From positions 62,001 to 126,000 of the forward strand of contig JAZQLC010000066.1 in assembly GCA_045542485.1 (NCBI GenBank): DNA of 64,000 nt. Reading direction: 5' to 3'. Positions 31,288 through 41,169 of the stretch are shown here, in pieces. Both the position numbers and the translations under genes were made by a program. The notes under the pieces are model-generated. The model did no database searches. It was given only the letters and a program-made list of their open reading frames with translations, and was not told the DNA's origin. This DNA is from SIG575 sp045542485 (GTDB taxonomy: Bacteria > Bacillota > Clostridia > Oscillospirales > Acutalibacteraceae). Position 1 is the first letter of the stretch; each line of letters starts with the position of its first letter.

Positions 31288-34281
31288 ATGGAATTTAAAA
31301 GTTATCACAAGGACCATGATTTTCTGCATGTAGGCTGCGAAGAGCCGAGAGCATATTTCATTCCTTACGAAACAAGAGAAAAAGCACTGAAAGGTGACAG
31401 AGATTCTTCTGATTTCTTTATGAATCTCTGCGGCAACTGGAATTTCAGATTCTATGAAAGTTTTGAAGACCTTGAAGACGACTTTCTTTCTCTCCCCTTC
31501 AGAGAGAAAATGCTTGTCCCCTCAAGTTGGCAGAACTCAACTGAAAAAGGCTATGATGCACCTCAGTACCTTAACTCAAATTACCCGTATCCTCTTGATA
31601 TGCCCCACGTACCGGATGAAAACCCCTGTGCACTTTATTCAAGAGACATTATTGTTCCCGAAAAATTTGCAGGTAAAAAAATCTACATAAACTTTGAGGG
31701 CGTTGACTCCTGCTTCTATCTTTTTGTGAATGATAAATTCGTCGCATACAGTCAGGTCAGCCACTGCACAAGTGAAATCGACCTTTCAGATTATCTCACT
31801 GAGGGTAAAAACAAAATTGATGTTCTCGTTGTTAAATGGTGCGACGGCAGTTACCTTGAGGACCAGGACTATTTCCGTCTCTCAGGTATTTTCAGAGAGG
31901 TTTATCTCCTCGCAAGACAGGAAAACCACATCAAGGATGTATATCTCAGAAGTGATGTTTCAGAAGACCTCAAAACTGCTGAAATCAAAATTGAAACTGA
32001 AAAAACTGTTTCATATACTCTCCTTTCACCTGACGGAGAAGAAATTCTTTCAGGCACTTCAGACGAAATCATCAAAATTGAAGCTCCAGTTCTGTGGAAT
32101 GCGGAAGAGCCCCGCCTTTACAAAATCCTTCTCATTGACGGCGACGAGATTGTTCCTTTCTCAGTGGGTCTCAAGAGACTTGAAATCAAGGGTGCAATTA
32201 TGTACCTCAACAACGAAAAGGTAAAGCTTTACGGCATCAACCGTCACGACAGCCATCCTCATCTCGGACACGCCACACCCGTGGAGCATATGAAAGAGGA
32301 TTTGTATATTCTCAAACGCGCAAGTTGCAACTGCATCAGAACATCACATTATCCCAACGACCCCAGATTCCTTGAATACTGCGATGAAATGGGCTTTATG
32401 GTTATTGACGAGGCTGATATTGAAACTCACGGTATGGGCTTTGAATACAGAAATGACTGGGATTGGATGCGTTGGTCAATGCTCTCAACTGTTGATGAAT
32501 GGGAAGAGGCTTATGTTGACAGAGCAAAACGCCTTTTTGAGAGAGATAAAAACCACGGATGCGTAGTTATGTGGTCACTCGGCAACGAATCAGGCTGCGG
32601 TAAAAACCACAGAGCTATGAACAAATATATCAAGTCAAGAGAGCCCCGTGCAATCATCCACTACGAAAATTCTCACCTTGAGTTCAAAGCTGTTCCCGAG
32701 GGAGAAGACTTCAAGGATATTTCAGATGTTGAAAGCCGTATGTACGCTCCTCTTGAATACACAAAGAATTATCTTGAGCAGGAAAACATCCCGAAACCCT
32801 TCTACTTCTGCGAATATGTCTGCTCACTGACAACAGGCGACATCCACGCTCACGTTGATATGATGGAAAAATATGACGCTCTCTGCGGTATGTGTATCTG
32901 GGAAATGACAGACCACACAGTTGCAGTCAAGGGCAAGAATAAAGAAATCGGTTATCGTTACGGCAGTGACTTCGGCGATATTCCCAACGATAAGCTTTGT
33001 TGCGTCGACGGTCTCGTTTTCTCTGACAGAACTCCCCGTCCCGGTTATTTCGAGATGAAGAAAGCATACGAGCCTTTCAAAATCACATACGAAAACGGTA
33101 AAATCGTAATCTTCAACAAAAGATTCTTCACGACTCTCAGCGATGTATATTTCAGATGGAATATTGAAAAAGACGGCAAGGTTATTCTTTCAGGTGAAAT
33201 TTCAGATACAGATATTGCACCGAGAGGCGAAAAAGAATTTGTTCTCTTCGAAAACACTGACTTTGACGGCATCACAATGCTCAACATCTTCTGCCAGATG
33301 AAAGACGCAACATACTGGTGTAAAAAAGATTATGAAATCGGCTTCTATCAGGCTGAACTTTCATTTGAAAGAAAAGCAAAAGAAAACACATTCTCTGCTC
33401 CCGAGGTTGAAGAGGGCAGACGCTTTGTGAAGATTTCAACTGATAAGGCTGTTTACACCTTTGACAAATCCTATGGCAGACTTTCATCAATCATCGCTAA
33501 CGGCAAGGAATTACTGGCTCAGCCTGAAAAAATCCAGATATGGAAAGCTCACGCTCACAATCAGGACGGTCAGGCTGCAGAAAGAAAGTCAGCTTCAATG
33601 GAAATTGCAAGACAGAAAACTTACTCTTCAATCGTTGAGAAAAATGAAAAGAGTGTTGTGATTTCTGTCAGCTTCTCTCTGGGCGGAGCAAGTGTTGTAC
33701 CCGTTATCAGAGGCGATATGAAATTTGAATTCACAGGCGACGGCGCCGTCAAAATTTCAGTAAACGCTGACAAGAGAGAAGCTGCTCCCCAACTTGCACG
33801 TTTCGGCTATGAGTTTATGCTCACAGACGGTCTTGAAAATATGGAATACTTCGGCTACGGTCCCACAGAATCATATCCCGACCGACACAAAGCTTGTTAT
33901 AAGGCTCACTTCAAGTCAACAGTTACAGAAAACTTTGTGCCTTATGTGAAACCTATTGAAAACTCTGCTCACTATGAATCAATCTTCGGTGCAGTGACAG
34001 ATTGGGACGGAAAGGGACTTATTTTCAAAGCAGAGAACAACTTCTCATTCAACGCTATGCATTTCACAACAGATATGCTTGAGAAAACTCTTCACGATGA
34101 TGAGCTTGAGCCTCTCAGCCAGACAGTTGTCAACATCGACCTTAAACACGATATTCTTGGCAGTAAATCAGAATATTTTGTAGAGTTTGAGCCTGAGCGC
34201 GTGTGGGATGACAATAAGTTAGAGCTTTCATTCACAGTTGCTCCCTTTGACAAATCAGTTGACAATCCCTTTGAAGTATAA
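31288..34281 (+). CDS. lacZ: Beta-galactosidase, GH2 family (LacZ type)
   Basis: 997 residues, full length for LacZ. Domains in order: sugar-binding jelly roll (about 45-210), Ig-like domain (about 215-305), TIM barrel (about 307-600) and the C-terminal Bgal_small domains (about 690-990). Acid/base E434 lies in WSLGNESGCG and nucleophile E509 in FYFCEYVCSL. No signal peptide, so it cleaves imported galactosides in the cytoplasm. The start is ATG 31288 with AGGGTGG upstream. It follows dusB and precedes an attenuator and an SGNH hydrolase. No lac permease is adjacent. Confidence 0.96.
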   Translation: MEFKSYHKDHDFLHVGCEEPRAYFIPYETREKALKGDRDSSDFFMNLCGNWNFRFYESFEDLEDDFLSLPFREKMLVPSSWQNSTEKGYDAPQYLNSNYPYPLDMPHVPDENPCALYSRDIIVPEKFAGKKIYINFEGVDSCFYLFVNDKFVAYSQVSHCTSEIDLSDYLTEGKNKIDVLVVKWCDGSYLEDQDYFRLSGIFREVYLLARQENHIKDVYLRSDVSEDLKTAEIKIETEKTVSYTLLSPDGEEILSGTSDEIIKIEAPVLWNAEEPRLYKILLIDGDEIVPFSVGLKRLEIKGAIMYLNNEKVKLYGINRHDSHPHLGHATPVEHMKEDLYILKRASCNCIRTSHYPNDPRFLEYCDEMGFMVIDEADIETHGMGFEYRNDWDWMRWSMLSTVDEWEEAYVDRAKRLFERDKNHGCVVMWSLGNESGCGKNHRAMNKYIKSREPRAIIHYENSHLEFKAVPEGEDFKDISDVESRMYAPLEYTKNYLEQENIPKPFYFCEYVCSLTTGDIHAHVDMMEKYDALCGMCIWEMTDHTVAVKGKNKEIGYRYGSDFGDIPNDKLCCVDGLVFSDRTPRPGYFEMKKAYEPFKITYENGKIVIFNKRFFTTLSDVYFRWNIEKDGKVILSGEISDTDIAPRGEKEFVLFENTDFDGITMLNIFCQMKDATYWCKKDYEIGFYQAELSFERKAKENTFSAPEVEEGRRFVKISTDKAVYTFDKSYGRLSSIIANGKELLAQPEKIQIWKAHAHNQDGQAAERKSASMEIARQKTYSSIVEKNEKSVVISVSFSLGGASVVPVIRGDMKFEFTGDGAVKISVNADKREAAPQLARFGYEFMLTDGLENMEYFGYGPTESYPDRHKACYKAHFKSTVTENFVPYVKPIENSAHYESIFGAVTDWDGKGLIFKAENNFSFNAMHFTTDMLEKTLHDDELEPLSQTVVNIDLKHDILGSKSEYFVEFEPERVWDDNKLELSFTVAPFDKSVDNPFEV

Positions 34282-34292
34282 AAAATAAAATC

Positions 34293-34326
34293 AGTGTCGG
34301 GCAAAATATTTGCTCGACACTTTTTG
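34293..34326 (+). terminator. Intra-operon terminator/attenuator after lacZ
   Basis: AGTGTCGGGCAAA (34293-34305) pairs with TTTGCTCGACACT (34309-34321) with one mismatch, followed by TTTTT. The next ribosome binding site (AAGGAG) starts directly after the T-run. Confidence 0.8.
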
Positions 34327-34340
34327 AAGGAGAAAGACAT

Positions 34341-35339
34341 ATGCAGATTTTCAGCTATAAAGATTATCCTTTGAAAATTTTCGGACTTCCTCTTTTTGAA
34401 AAAAATCAGAAACTGGAAAGACTGCCCGATGATGTGATAGAAAAAGTTCCCTCTCTTGAATTTTTCGGCAAGAGATGTCCCGGTGCAAGGCTCTGCTTCA
34501 GGACTGACTCAGAAAAATTTACTGTGAAAGCAAAATTCAAAACTCTCGGTCCGGATGCAGGTATGTCTGTTTTCAGCTGTCAGTCCTTCGATGTACTTGT
34601 AGGAAACAGACAGTGTCCTGAATTTTTAGGACTTGTAACTCCATATAATCTTCAGACTTTTTCTTTCGAAGCAACCTTTACAAAGAAAAAGGAAATGGAA
34701 GATGTTACAATTTATCTGGCAAGAAACGAAAAAATTGAGGACATCACCATTGAAATTGAAGACGGTGCAAAAATTGAAGAGCCAACGCCTTACAAATACA
34801 AGCCTATTGTTTACTACGGCTCATCAATCACAGAGGGCGGATGTTGCAGTAATGTGAAAAACTCCTACACCTCTATTCTTTCTTCAAGACTTGATGCTGA
34901 CTTTTACTGCCTTGGTTTTTCGGGCAGTGCAAAAGGCGAATTACCTATGGCAGATTTCATCAATACTCTTGATATGAGTATGTTTGTTTTCGACTATGAC
35001 CACAACGCGCCCGATGCTGAGCATTTAAGAAAAACTCACGAGCCTTTCTTCAGAAGAATCAGGGAAGTTCACCCTTATCTTCCCATTGTCATTATGACAA
35101 TGCCGAAAGAAGTTTACACCAAAGAAAACGATGAACGCGCAGCGGTTATAAAACAGACATATCTCAACGCTCTGGAAAGAGGCGACAGAAATGTTTATTT
35201 CATCGACGGGGAAGAATTCTACGGTCCCGAAGAAAGATATCTGTGCACTATTGACGCTGTACATCCTAACAGCTTAGGTTTCCTCCGAATGGCAAACATT
35301 ATCGAGCCCACTCTGAGAAAAATCCTGGAAATTTTCTAA
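34341..35339 (+). CDS. SGNH/GDSL-family hydrolase with N-terminal jelly-roll domain
   Basis: 332 residues. An N-terminal beta-rich domain (about 30-145) precedes an SGNH hydrolase domain (about 155-330). The nucleophile is in YYGSSITEGG (Ser162) and the Asp-His pair in TIDAVHPNSLGF (D305, H308). There is no signal peptide, so it is cytoplasmic. This two-domain layout is common in carbohydrate esterases, and the position after lacZ suggests deacetylation of imported acetylated oligosaccharides. That role is inferred. Confidence 0.88.
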   Translation: MQIFSYKDYPLKIFGLPLFEKNQKLERLPDDVIEKVPSLEFFGKRCPGARLCFRTDSEKFTVKAKFKTLGPDAGMSVFSCQSFDVLVGNRQCPEFLGLVTPYNLQTFSFEATFTKKKEMEDVTIYLARNEKIEDITIEIEDGAKIEEPTPYKYKPIVYYGSSITEGGCCSNVKNSYTSILSSRLDADFYCLGFSGSAKGELPMADFINTLDMSMFVFDYDHNAPDAEHLRKTHEPFFRRIREVHPYLPIVIMTMPKEVYTKENDERAAVIKQTYLNALERGDRNVYFIDGEEFYGPEERYLCTIDAVHPNSLGFLRMANIIEPTLRKILEIF

Positions 35340-35343
35340 ATAA

Positions 35344-35370
35344 AAAAACTCCCCTCAGGGGAGTTTTTAT
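35344..35370. terminator. Bidirectional terminator between SGNH gene and ribF
   Basis: AAAAACTCCCCT (35344-35355) pairs with AGGGGAGTTTTT (35357-35368), with A/T-rich runs on both sides. It also terminates the nine-gene rimP operon on the minus strand, whose stop codon overlaps the stem end. Confidence 0.85.
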
Positions 35371-36269
35371 TTTGAACTGAAATAATTTTCTGTAAATTTT
35401 TTATCTTGTGCAAGTTGTGTTGCAAGTTCGTCCATTGATGAGAATTTTCTCTCTTCACGGAGGAATTTATGAAGTGTTACTCTGATGATTTTTCCGTACA
35501 AATCACCGTCAAAGTCAAAAACATGAGTTTCGCTTCTCACATCATCCTCAGGGAAAGTGGGACGGGAGCCGATATTCGTGAAAGACTTATATGTTTTTCC
35601 GTCAATCACCGTTTCTGATGCATAAACACCGAATCTGGGAATTACAAGTTCAGACGGGAAATACTGATTTGCCGTGGGAAAGCCCATACTTCTTCCCCTC
35701 TTCTGACCGTGTACAACCTCAAAGGAATAAGAAAAATTCTTGGTCATCAGCTTGTTGGCTTTTTCCACATCGCCTGACTCAAGAAGTTCCCTGAGTTTGC
35801 TTGAATTTACTTTTTCTCCGTCAACAAAAGTCTCTTCGTTGACATAAACTTCAATGCCGTATTTTCCGCAAAGCTCTGCCAGAATATCGGCGTCACCCTG
35901 CTGAGCTTTACCGAAATGGTAATTAAACCCGCAGAAAACGGCTTTTGCATTCAGTTTGTCTTTGAGCACTGCTTTGACAAAATCTTCAGCAGAAAAATTT
36001 TTATACTCCTCAAAGGAAATAATCTCTGTTTCCAGACCAATTTTTTCAATCTCAGACTTCTTTTCTTCCTCTGTCATAAGAAGTCTGATTTTTTTGCCCA
36101 AAAAAGCCTTAGGGTGAATATCGAACAAAAGAGCAACAGCCCTGATGTTTCCATCAAGGCTATAATTATATGCTTTCTTCAGCACTTCTCTGTGACCTGC
36201 GTGTAAACCATCAAAGTTTCCGAGAGCTACTGCAGTATATTCAGTTTTGGGTATCTGATTATTTTTCAT
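35367..36269 (-). CDS. ribF: Bifunctional riboflavin kinase/FAD synthetase
   Basis: 300 residues. The N-terminal FAD synthetase (nucleotidyltransferase) domain has VALGNFDGLHAGHREV, and the C-terminal flavokinase domain has GRSMGFPTAN and the SETHVFDFDGDLYG block. It makes FMN and FAD from riboflavin. The start ATG 36269 lies inside the last codons of truB, giving coupling. It is the last gene of the rimP-infB operon. An upstream ATG (36311) would overlap truB by 50 bp and is less likely. Confidence 0.95.
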   Translation of the reverse strand: MKNNQIPKTEYTAVALGNFDGLHAGHREVLKKAYNYSLDGNIRAVALLFDIHPKAFLGKKIRLLMTEEEKKSEIEKIGLETEIISFEEYKNFSAEDFVKAVLKDKLNAKAVFCGFNYHFGKAQQGDADILAELCGKYGIEVYVNEETFVDGEKVNSSKLRELLESGDVEKANKLMTKNFSYSFEVVHGQKRGRSMGFPTANQYFPSELVIPRFGVYASETVIDGKTYKSFTNIGSRPTFPEDDVRSETHVFDFDGDLYGKIIRVTLHKFLREERKFSSMDELATQLAQDKKFTENYFSSK

Positions 36270-37155
36270 TGTAAACCCGCTTAATTTTAAGTAAATTTTC
36301 CTCTTTGTCATATTCTCCTATGCCGAGAAATTTATCCTCGGGAGAATAGACTCTGTAATAGCCTTCATCAAAATGAAACCTGATTCTTTGTGCGTCAAGT
36401 TCACCGCCGTTTGAAAAACGGATTGCCTGTTTTTCGCTGACAACGACTTTTTCATAAACACTGAGTGCCTCATCAACAGGAATAAGAATTTCATTCTGTC
36501 TTCCCTCTTCGCACATTTTTTCAATTTCAGCGAGAGTATGACAACGGGAAATTTCAATATTATTTGCCATTGTTCTGCGAAGTGTTTTCAGAGTACAGGG
36601 TACGCCCAGTTTTTCACCGATATCCGATGCAAGAGAACGGATGTATGTACCATTTGAACAGTGAACGAAAATTTCGAATTCCTGCGCACTTTCATCGCAA
36701 AACGTCAATTCGAGTTTTTTGATTGTAACCTGTCTTTCCTCACGCTCAATCTCCACACCCTGACGGGCAAGGTCATAAAGTCTTACGCCGTCTTTCTTTA
36801 TTGCAGAGTACATAGGCGGCACCTGCATAATGTCACCGCGGAAGAAAGTAAGTGCGTTTTCAAATTCTTCCCGTGATACCTTTTTGTCGCTCTCTTGCGT
36901 AACAGTACCCGTAATATCAAGCGTATCTGTTGCGATTCCGAATTTTATCACTGCAACATATGACTTTTCGTGACTTGGCATCAACTCAATAAATCTTGTT
37001 GCACCACCCAGAGCAACCGTCATAACGCCCGTTGCCATAGGGTCAAGAGTACCTGCGTGACCAGCCTTTTTCTCACCTAAAAGCCGTGATAACTTTTTCA
37101 CAGCGAAGAAAGATGTTATGTTTTCACCTTTATCAAAGCAAACAAAACCTGTCAT
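36259..37155 (-). CDS. truB: tRNA pseudouridine(55) synthase
   Basis: 298 residues. The catalytic Asp38 lies in HAGTLDPMATGVM, with KSYVAVIKFGIATDTLD following, and an RNA-binding C-terminal segment. It forms pseudouridine 55 in the T-loop of tRNA. Its ATG overlaps the nrnA stop (ATGA). The position between nrnA and ribF is the usual Firmicutes order. Confidence 0.96.
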   Translation of the reverse strand: MTGFVCFDKGENITSFFAVKKLSRLLGEKKAGHAGTLDPMATGVMTVALGGATRFIELMPSHEKSYVAVIKFGIATDTLDITGTVTQESDKKVSREEFENALTFFRGDIMQVPPMYSAIKKDGVRLYDLARQGVEIEREERQVTIKKLELTFCDESAQEFEIFVHCSNGTYIRSLASDIGEKLGVPCTLKTLRRTMANNIEISRCHTLAEIEKMCEEGRQNEILIPVDEALSVYEKVVVSEKQAIRFSNGGELDAQRIRFHFDEGYYRVYSPEDKFLGIGEYDKEENLLKIKRVYNEK

Positions 37156-38105
37156 CTCTTCAAATACTCCGTTACTGCAGAAATAATTTTTTCTTTTACG
37201 CTTTCAAGAGGTCCCTCGCTCTGACAACCTGCTGCCCTTGCGTGACCGCCGCCACCGAGCATTCTGCAGATTTCTGAAGCGTCTATTCCATCCAGCGTTC
37301 TGAGTGAAATTTTGAAGGTGCCGTCTTCCTTTTCTTTAAGGAAAATTCCGATGTCAACGCCTTCAATCTGTCTTGTTTTTGAAGCAAGAGGCTCTGCCTC
37401 TGTTTCATCGGACCCGCTCTTCTCGTACATATCAAGCGTAAGATAAGTCATCGCACATCTTCCGCCGAAATGCATTTCAAGTGTGTCCATAACAAGTCTT
37501 TCAAGAATAACGTAAGATTTTGTTTTTGTATCAAACATTATTCTGTTTATATAGGGACCGTCTGCACCCTTTTCAACAAGGTCTGCTGCAAAACGGTAAG
37601 TCTGTGCAGAGGTGTTTGAATATCTGAAACATCCGGTGTCAGTGGAAATACCTGTATAAAGACAATCGGCAATTTTCTTGTCAATCTCTGCACCAAGTTC
37701 TTTTATAACCTTGTAGAGTATTTCACAAGCTGCCGCAGCAGTATCTTCAAGAAGAAGATGCTCACACTCCACACAATTTGACGGATGGTGGTCAATGGCA
37801 AGGTTGATTCTGCCATCATATTTTTCTCTTATATCCTCGTCAAGAAGCTTAACATCAGCCACATCGACAGATACAATATATTCACCGTCAAAATCCTGAT
37901 GTCCCAGGTCTTCATAGAGATAGGCATATTTCTTCCCCACACTGTGAGGAAGAATTACCTCTGCCTTCTTTCCGAGCTGTCTGAGGGCTCTGAGCAAGGA
38001 AAATCCACTGCCCAGAGTGTCACCATCAGGGTTTGAATGAACAAGAATGATTATTTTGTCGTGATTCCGGAGCAATTCTGCTGCTTTTCTCACATCAATC
38101 CTCAT
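37152..38105 (-). CDS. nrnA: DHH-family phosphoesterase, NrnA-like
   Basis: 317 residues. The metal-binding DHH domain has HSNPDGDTLGS, SVDVAD and DHHPSN; the C-terminal DHHA1 domain has GGGGHARAAG. NrnA degrades short oligoribonucleotides and can dephosphorylate pAp. Its start overlaps the end of rbfA by 11 bases, and its own end overlaps truB, which fits tight translational coupling in this operon. Confidence 0.94.
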   Translation of the reverse strand: MRIDVRKAAELLRNHDKIIILVHSNPDGDTLGSGFSLLRALRQLGKKAEVILPHSVGKKYAYLYEDLGHQDFDGEYIVSVDVADVKLLDEDIREKYDGRINLAIDHHPSNCVECEHLLLEDTAAAACEILYKVIKELGAEIDKKIADCLYTGISTDTGCFRYSNTSAQTYRFAADLVEKGADGPYINRIMFDTKTKSYVILERLVMDTLEMHFGGRCAMTYLTLDMYEKSGSDETEAEPLASKTRQIEGVDIGIFLKEKEDGTFKISLRTLDGIDASEICRMLGGGGHARAAGCQSEGPLESVKEKIISAVTEYLKR

Positions 38106-38454
38106 CGCTATCCACCTTTATATCGTCAAGCATTTTGAAAATTTTCATACCGTGTTCAACAGAGTCATCAGCAACGAATTTAAGCTCGGGACTCTTACGC
38201 AGTCTCAAACGCCTCGTAACTTCGCCTCTGATAAGACCTGCTGCACCGTTAAGACCTTTAACTGCATTCTGAGCAGTTTCAATGCCTTCAAGTGCGCTGA
38301 CAAAAACCTTTGCGTATGATGCATCTGAGCTGACATCAACGCGCACAACAGTCAGCATCTTTCCGCTGACTCTCGGGTCTTTAAGCTCACGCACTACTGC
38401 AATTATTTCCCTTTTAATATCTTCCGATACTCTCTGGGCTCTGTGTCCTGCCAT
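38095..38454 (-). CDS. rbfA: Ribosome-binding factor A
   Basis: 119 residues with the KH-like fold motifs of RbfA: RVSEDIKREIIAVVRELKDP, VSSDASYAKVFVS, GLIRGEVTRRLRLRKSPEL and a Asp/Glu-rich tail. It assists 30S maturation. Its ATG shares one base with the infB stop (TAATG). Confidence 0.97.
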   Translation of the reverse strand: MAGHRAQRVSEDIKREIIAVVRELKDPRVSGKMLTVVRVDVSSDASYAKVFVSALEGIETAQNAVKGLNGAAGLIRGEVTRRLRLRKSPELKFVADDSVEHGMKIFKMLDDIKVDSDED

Positions 38455-40844
38455 TAATCTCTGTACTCCTCTATAACATATACTTCAAAGATATCGCCGA
38501 CTTTGATATCGCTGTATTTGTTAAGACCGATACCGCACTCATAACCTGAGTTAACCTCTTTAACATCGTCCTTTTCACGGCGAAGAGAAGCGATTTCGTC
38601 TTCTGCGATAACAATGCCGTCACGGATAATTCTGATTTTGTCGCCTCTGTGGATTTTACCATCCTGAACATAGCTACCTGCGATGTTACCGACAGAAGAA
38701 ATCTTGATAACATTTCTGACTTCAACGTTACCGACAACAACTTCTCTTGTCTTAGCATCCAGCATACCCTTCATAGCTGCTTCCATCTCTTCGATGCAAT
38801 CGTAGATGATTCTGTAAGTTCTGATTTCAACGCCGTCACGCTCTGCGTTTGACTTTGCAACTGCATCAGGTCTTACGTTGAAGCCTACGATAAGCGCACC
38901 TGAAGCCTGAGCGAGCATAACATCTGACTCATTGACTGCACCTACACCGCTATGGATAACGCGTACTCTTACTTCTTCGTTTGTAAGCTTTTCAAGATTC
39001 TGCTTAACTGCTTCTGCAGAGCCCTGAACGTCAGCCTTAACGATGATGTTAAGCTCTTTCATACCACCCTGCTGAATTGAATCGAACAGGTTGTCAAGAG
39101 TAACTTTCTGAACTGAGTTGAAACGAGCTTCCTTGATTTCATCCTTACGCTGTTCAACAAGTGTACGAGCAAGTTTTTCATCGCTTACTGCGTCGAATGT
39201 ATCACCTGCCTGGGGAACTTCCACAAGACCTGTGATTTCAACAGGAACAGAAGGACCTGCTTTCTTGAGTTTTTTGCCGTTTTCGTTCTGCATAACTCTT
39301 ACACGGCCCACTGCTGTACCTGCAACGATAACGTCGCCCTCACGGAGAGTACCCTTCTGAACAAGAAGTGTTGCAACGGGACCTCTTCCCTTATCAAGAC
39401 GAGCTTCGATAACAACACCCTTAGCTGCTCTGTTGGGATTAGCCTTGAGTTCTTTCATCTCTGCAATAAGGAGAATTGATTCAAGAAGCTTGTCGATATT
39501 CTGATGCATCTTTGCAGAAACGGGAACACAGATTGTGTCACCACCCCATTCTTCGGGGATGATTTCGTATTCTGTAAGCTGCTGCATAATTCTGTCGGGG
39601 TTTGCGCCGGGTCTGTCCATTTTGTTGATTGCAACGATGATTGAAACATCCGCTGCCTTTGCGTGGTTGATAGCTTCAACTGTCTGGGGCATAATACCGT
39701 CGTCTGCCGCAACAACGAGAACTGCAATATCTGTTGCCTTTGCACCACGAGCACGCATTGATGTGAACGCTGCGTGACCGGGAGTGTCAAGGAATGTAAT
39801 CTTTTCGCCGCCGATGTTTACCATATAAGCACCGATATGCTGTGTGATACCACCTGCTTCACCTGCTGTTACAGATGTGTTTCTGATAGCATCAAGAATT
39901 GATGTTTTACCGTGGTCAACGTGACCCATAACAACAACAACGGGGCAACGGGGCTCAAGTGTTTCTTCAGCGTCTTCACTGTCGTCGATGATTCTTTCTT
40001 CGATTGTGACAACAACTTCTTTTTCAACCTTTGCGCCAAGTTCTGTTGCAATAATTTCTGCTGTATCAAAGTCGATAGTCTGGTTGAGGTTTACCATCAT
40101 ACCAAACTGGAAAAGCTTTTTAACAACTTCTGCACCTGTAACCTTGAGAAGTGCTGCAAGGTCGGAAACAACGATTTCTTCAGGCACCTTGATAACAAGC
40201 TGAGGTCTCTTTGCTCTTTCAGCTTCAAGACGTGCCATTCTTTCTTTTTCTGTTTCCTTTTTCTTTGAGCGCATACCCTGCTGTTTACGGTACTGCTGTG
40301 ATTTCTGTTTCAGCTTCTGCTTGTTTGAAACTGTGTCTGAACGATGTCTGTCAGCAGGAGCGATATTCTCGTATCTTTCGTTGTACTTGTCAAGTTCAAC
40401 CTCTTCGGCACGGGTGTTGATTGTTCTTGCTTCACCCTTTGTTCTTGACTGCATGGGTTTATCGTTCTTTTCTTTTTTCTTCTGCTGAGGCTGAGGTACA
40501 GGTTTTTCTTCCTTCTTTGTCTCTGCAGGTTTCTTTGCGTCTGCAGACTTTTCCTCTGTCTTCTTTTCTTCAGTCTTCTGAGCCTTGGTCTCTTCAGTTT
40601 TTTCTGCCTTTTTAGGAGCCTTTTTGGGAGCTTCTTCTGCCATTGCAAAATAACTGTCAAAACTTTCAACCTGTGTTTTCAATGTGATTTTGTTAAAAAA
40701 CAGATCAAGGTCCTTCGCTTCAAGTGTTGTTGTTGACTTTTTCTTGGGCTCTTCTGAACCTTCTGCAAAAAAGTCAATAACATCTTTATTTGTCTTGCCG
40801 ATATCTTTCGCTAAATCGGCAACCTTATATTTCTTTTCAGCCAA
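38454..40844 (-). CDS. infB: Translation initiation factor IF-2
   Basis: 796 residues. An N-terminal IF2_N domain, a Lys/Glu/Ala-rich linker (about 70-215), a second IF2_N-like unit (about 220-270), the G domain (GHVDHGKT at 307-314, DTPGH 353-357, NKMD 407-410) and the C-terminal beta-barrel domains. It places fMet-tRNA on the 30S subunit. The start is TTG (40842-40844), eight bases after CGGAGG, which itself lies in the last codons of the preceding ylxQ gene. Confidence 0.97.
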   Translation of the reverse strand: MAEKKYKVADLAKDIGKTNKDVIDFFAEGSEEPKKKSTTTLEAKDLDLFFNKITLKTQVESFDSYFAMAEEAPKKAPKKAEKTEETKAQKTEEKKTEEKSADAKKPAETKKEEKPVPQPQQKKKEKNDKPMQSRTKGEARTINTRAEEVELDKYNERYENIAPADRHRSDTVSNKQKLKQKSQQYRKQQGMRSKKKETEKERMARLEAERAKRPQLVIKVPEEIVVSDLAALLKVTGAEVVKKLFQFGMMVNLNQTIDFDTAEIIATELGAKVEKEVVVTIEERIIDDSEDAEETLEPRCPVVVVMGHVDHGKTSILDAIRNTSVTAGEAGGITQHIGAYMVNIGGEKITFLDTPGHAAFTSMRARGAKATDIAVLVVAADDGIMPQTVEAINHAKAADVSIIVAINKMDRPGANPDRIMQQLTEYEIIPEEWGGDTICVPVSAKMHQNIDKLLESILLIAEMKELKANPNRAAKGVVIEARLDKGRGPVATLLVQKGTLREGDVIVAGTAVGRVRVMQNENGKKLKKAGPSVPVEITGLVEVPQAGDTFDAVSDEKLARTLVEQRKDEIKEARFNSVQKVTLDNLFDSIQQGGMKELNIIVKADVQGSAEAVKQNLEKLTNEEVRVRVIHSGVGAVNESDVMLAQASGALIVGFNVRPDAVAKSNAERDGVEIRTYRIIYDCIEEMEAAMKGMLDAKTREVVVGNVEVRNVIKISSVGNIAGSYVQDGKIHRGDKIRIIRDGIVIAEDEIASLRREKDDVKEVNSGYECGIGLNKYSDIKVGDIFEVYVIEEYRD

Positions 40845-40845
40845 A

Positions 40846-41169
40846 TCAATTACCTCCGTTCAAAATATACTGTTTGAGGCTTTTTGCAAATCCTTCATCA
40901 TTAACTGTCAGCACTCCGGCTCTTACACCGACAATGCCTTTCATTTCATCCATAGTTTTTTCTGTTTCATAAACAGGGACATTTCTTCCTTCGCTCTCAC
41001 AAGCACGGATAAACTCACCTTTGAGTCTTTCCGACGCATCGGAAGTAAGTATACATAAATGGGCTTTTCCGTATTTCACGGCACCCAGCGCTGCATCGTG
41101 TCCCCAACCGATTTTTCCTGCTCTTCTCGCAAGACCTAAAAGGTTGTAGAATTTATTCTCCGTCTGCAC
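40846..41169 (-). CDS. ylxQ: L7Ae/L30e/S12e-family protein YlxQ
   Basis: 107 residues, a kink-turn RNA-binding fold: NLLGLARRAGKIGWGHDAAL, a strand with HLCILTSDASE, then GIVGVRAGVLTVNDEGFAKSL. The start is GTG 41169, nine bases after GGAGG, and overlaps the end of ylxR by 17 bases. The longer open frame upstream (to 41349) is a shadow of ylxR. The ylxR-ylxQ pair between nusA and infB is standard in Firmicutes. Confidence 0.9.
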   Translation of the reverse strand: MQTENKFYNLLGLARRAGKIGWGHDAALGAVKYGKAHLCILTSDASERLKGEFIRACESEGRNVPVYETEKTMDEMKGIVGVRAGVLTVNDEGFAKSLKQYILNGGN

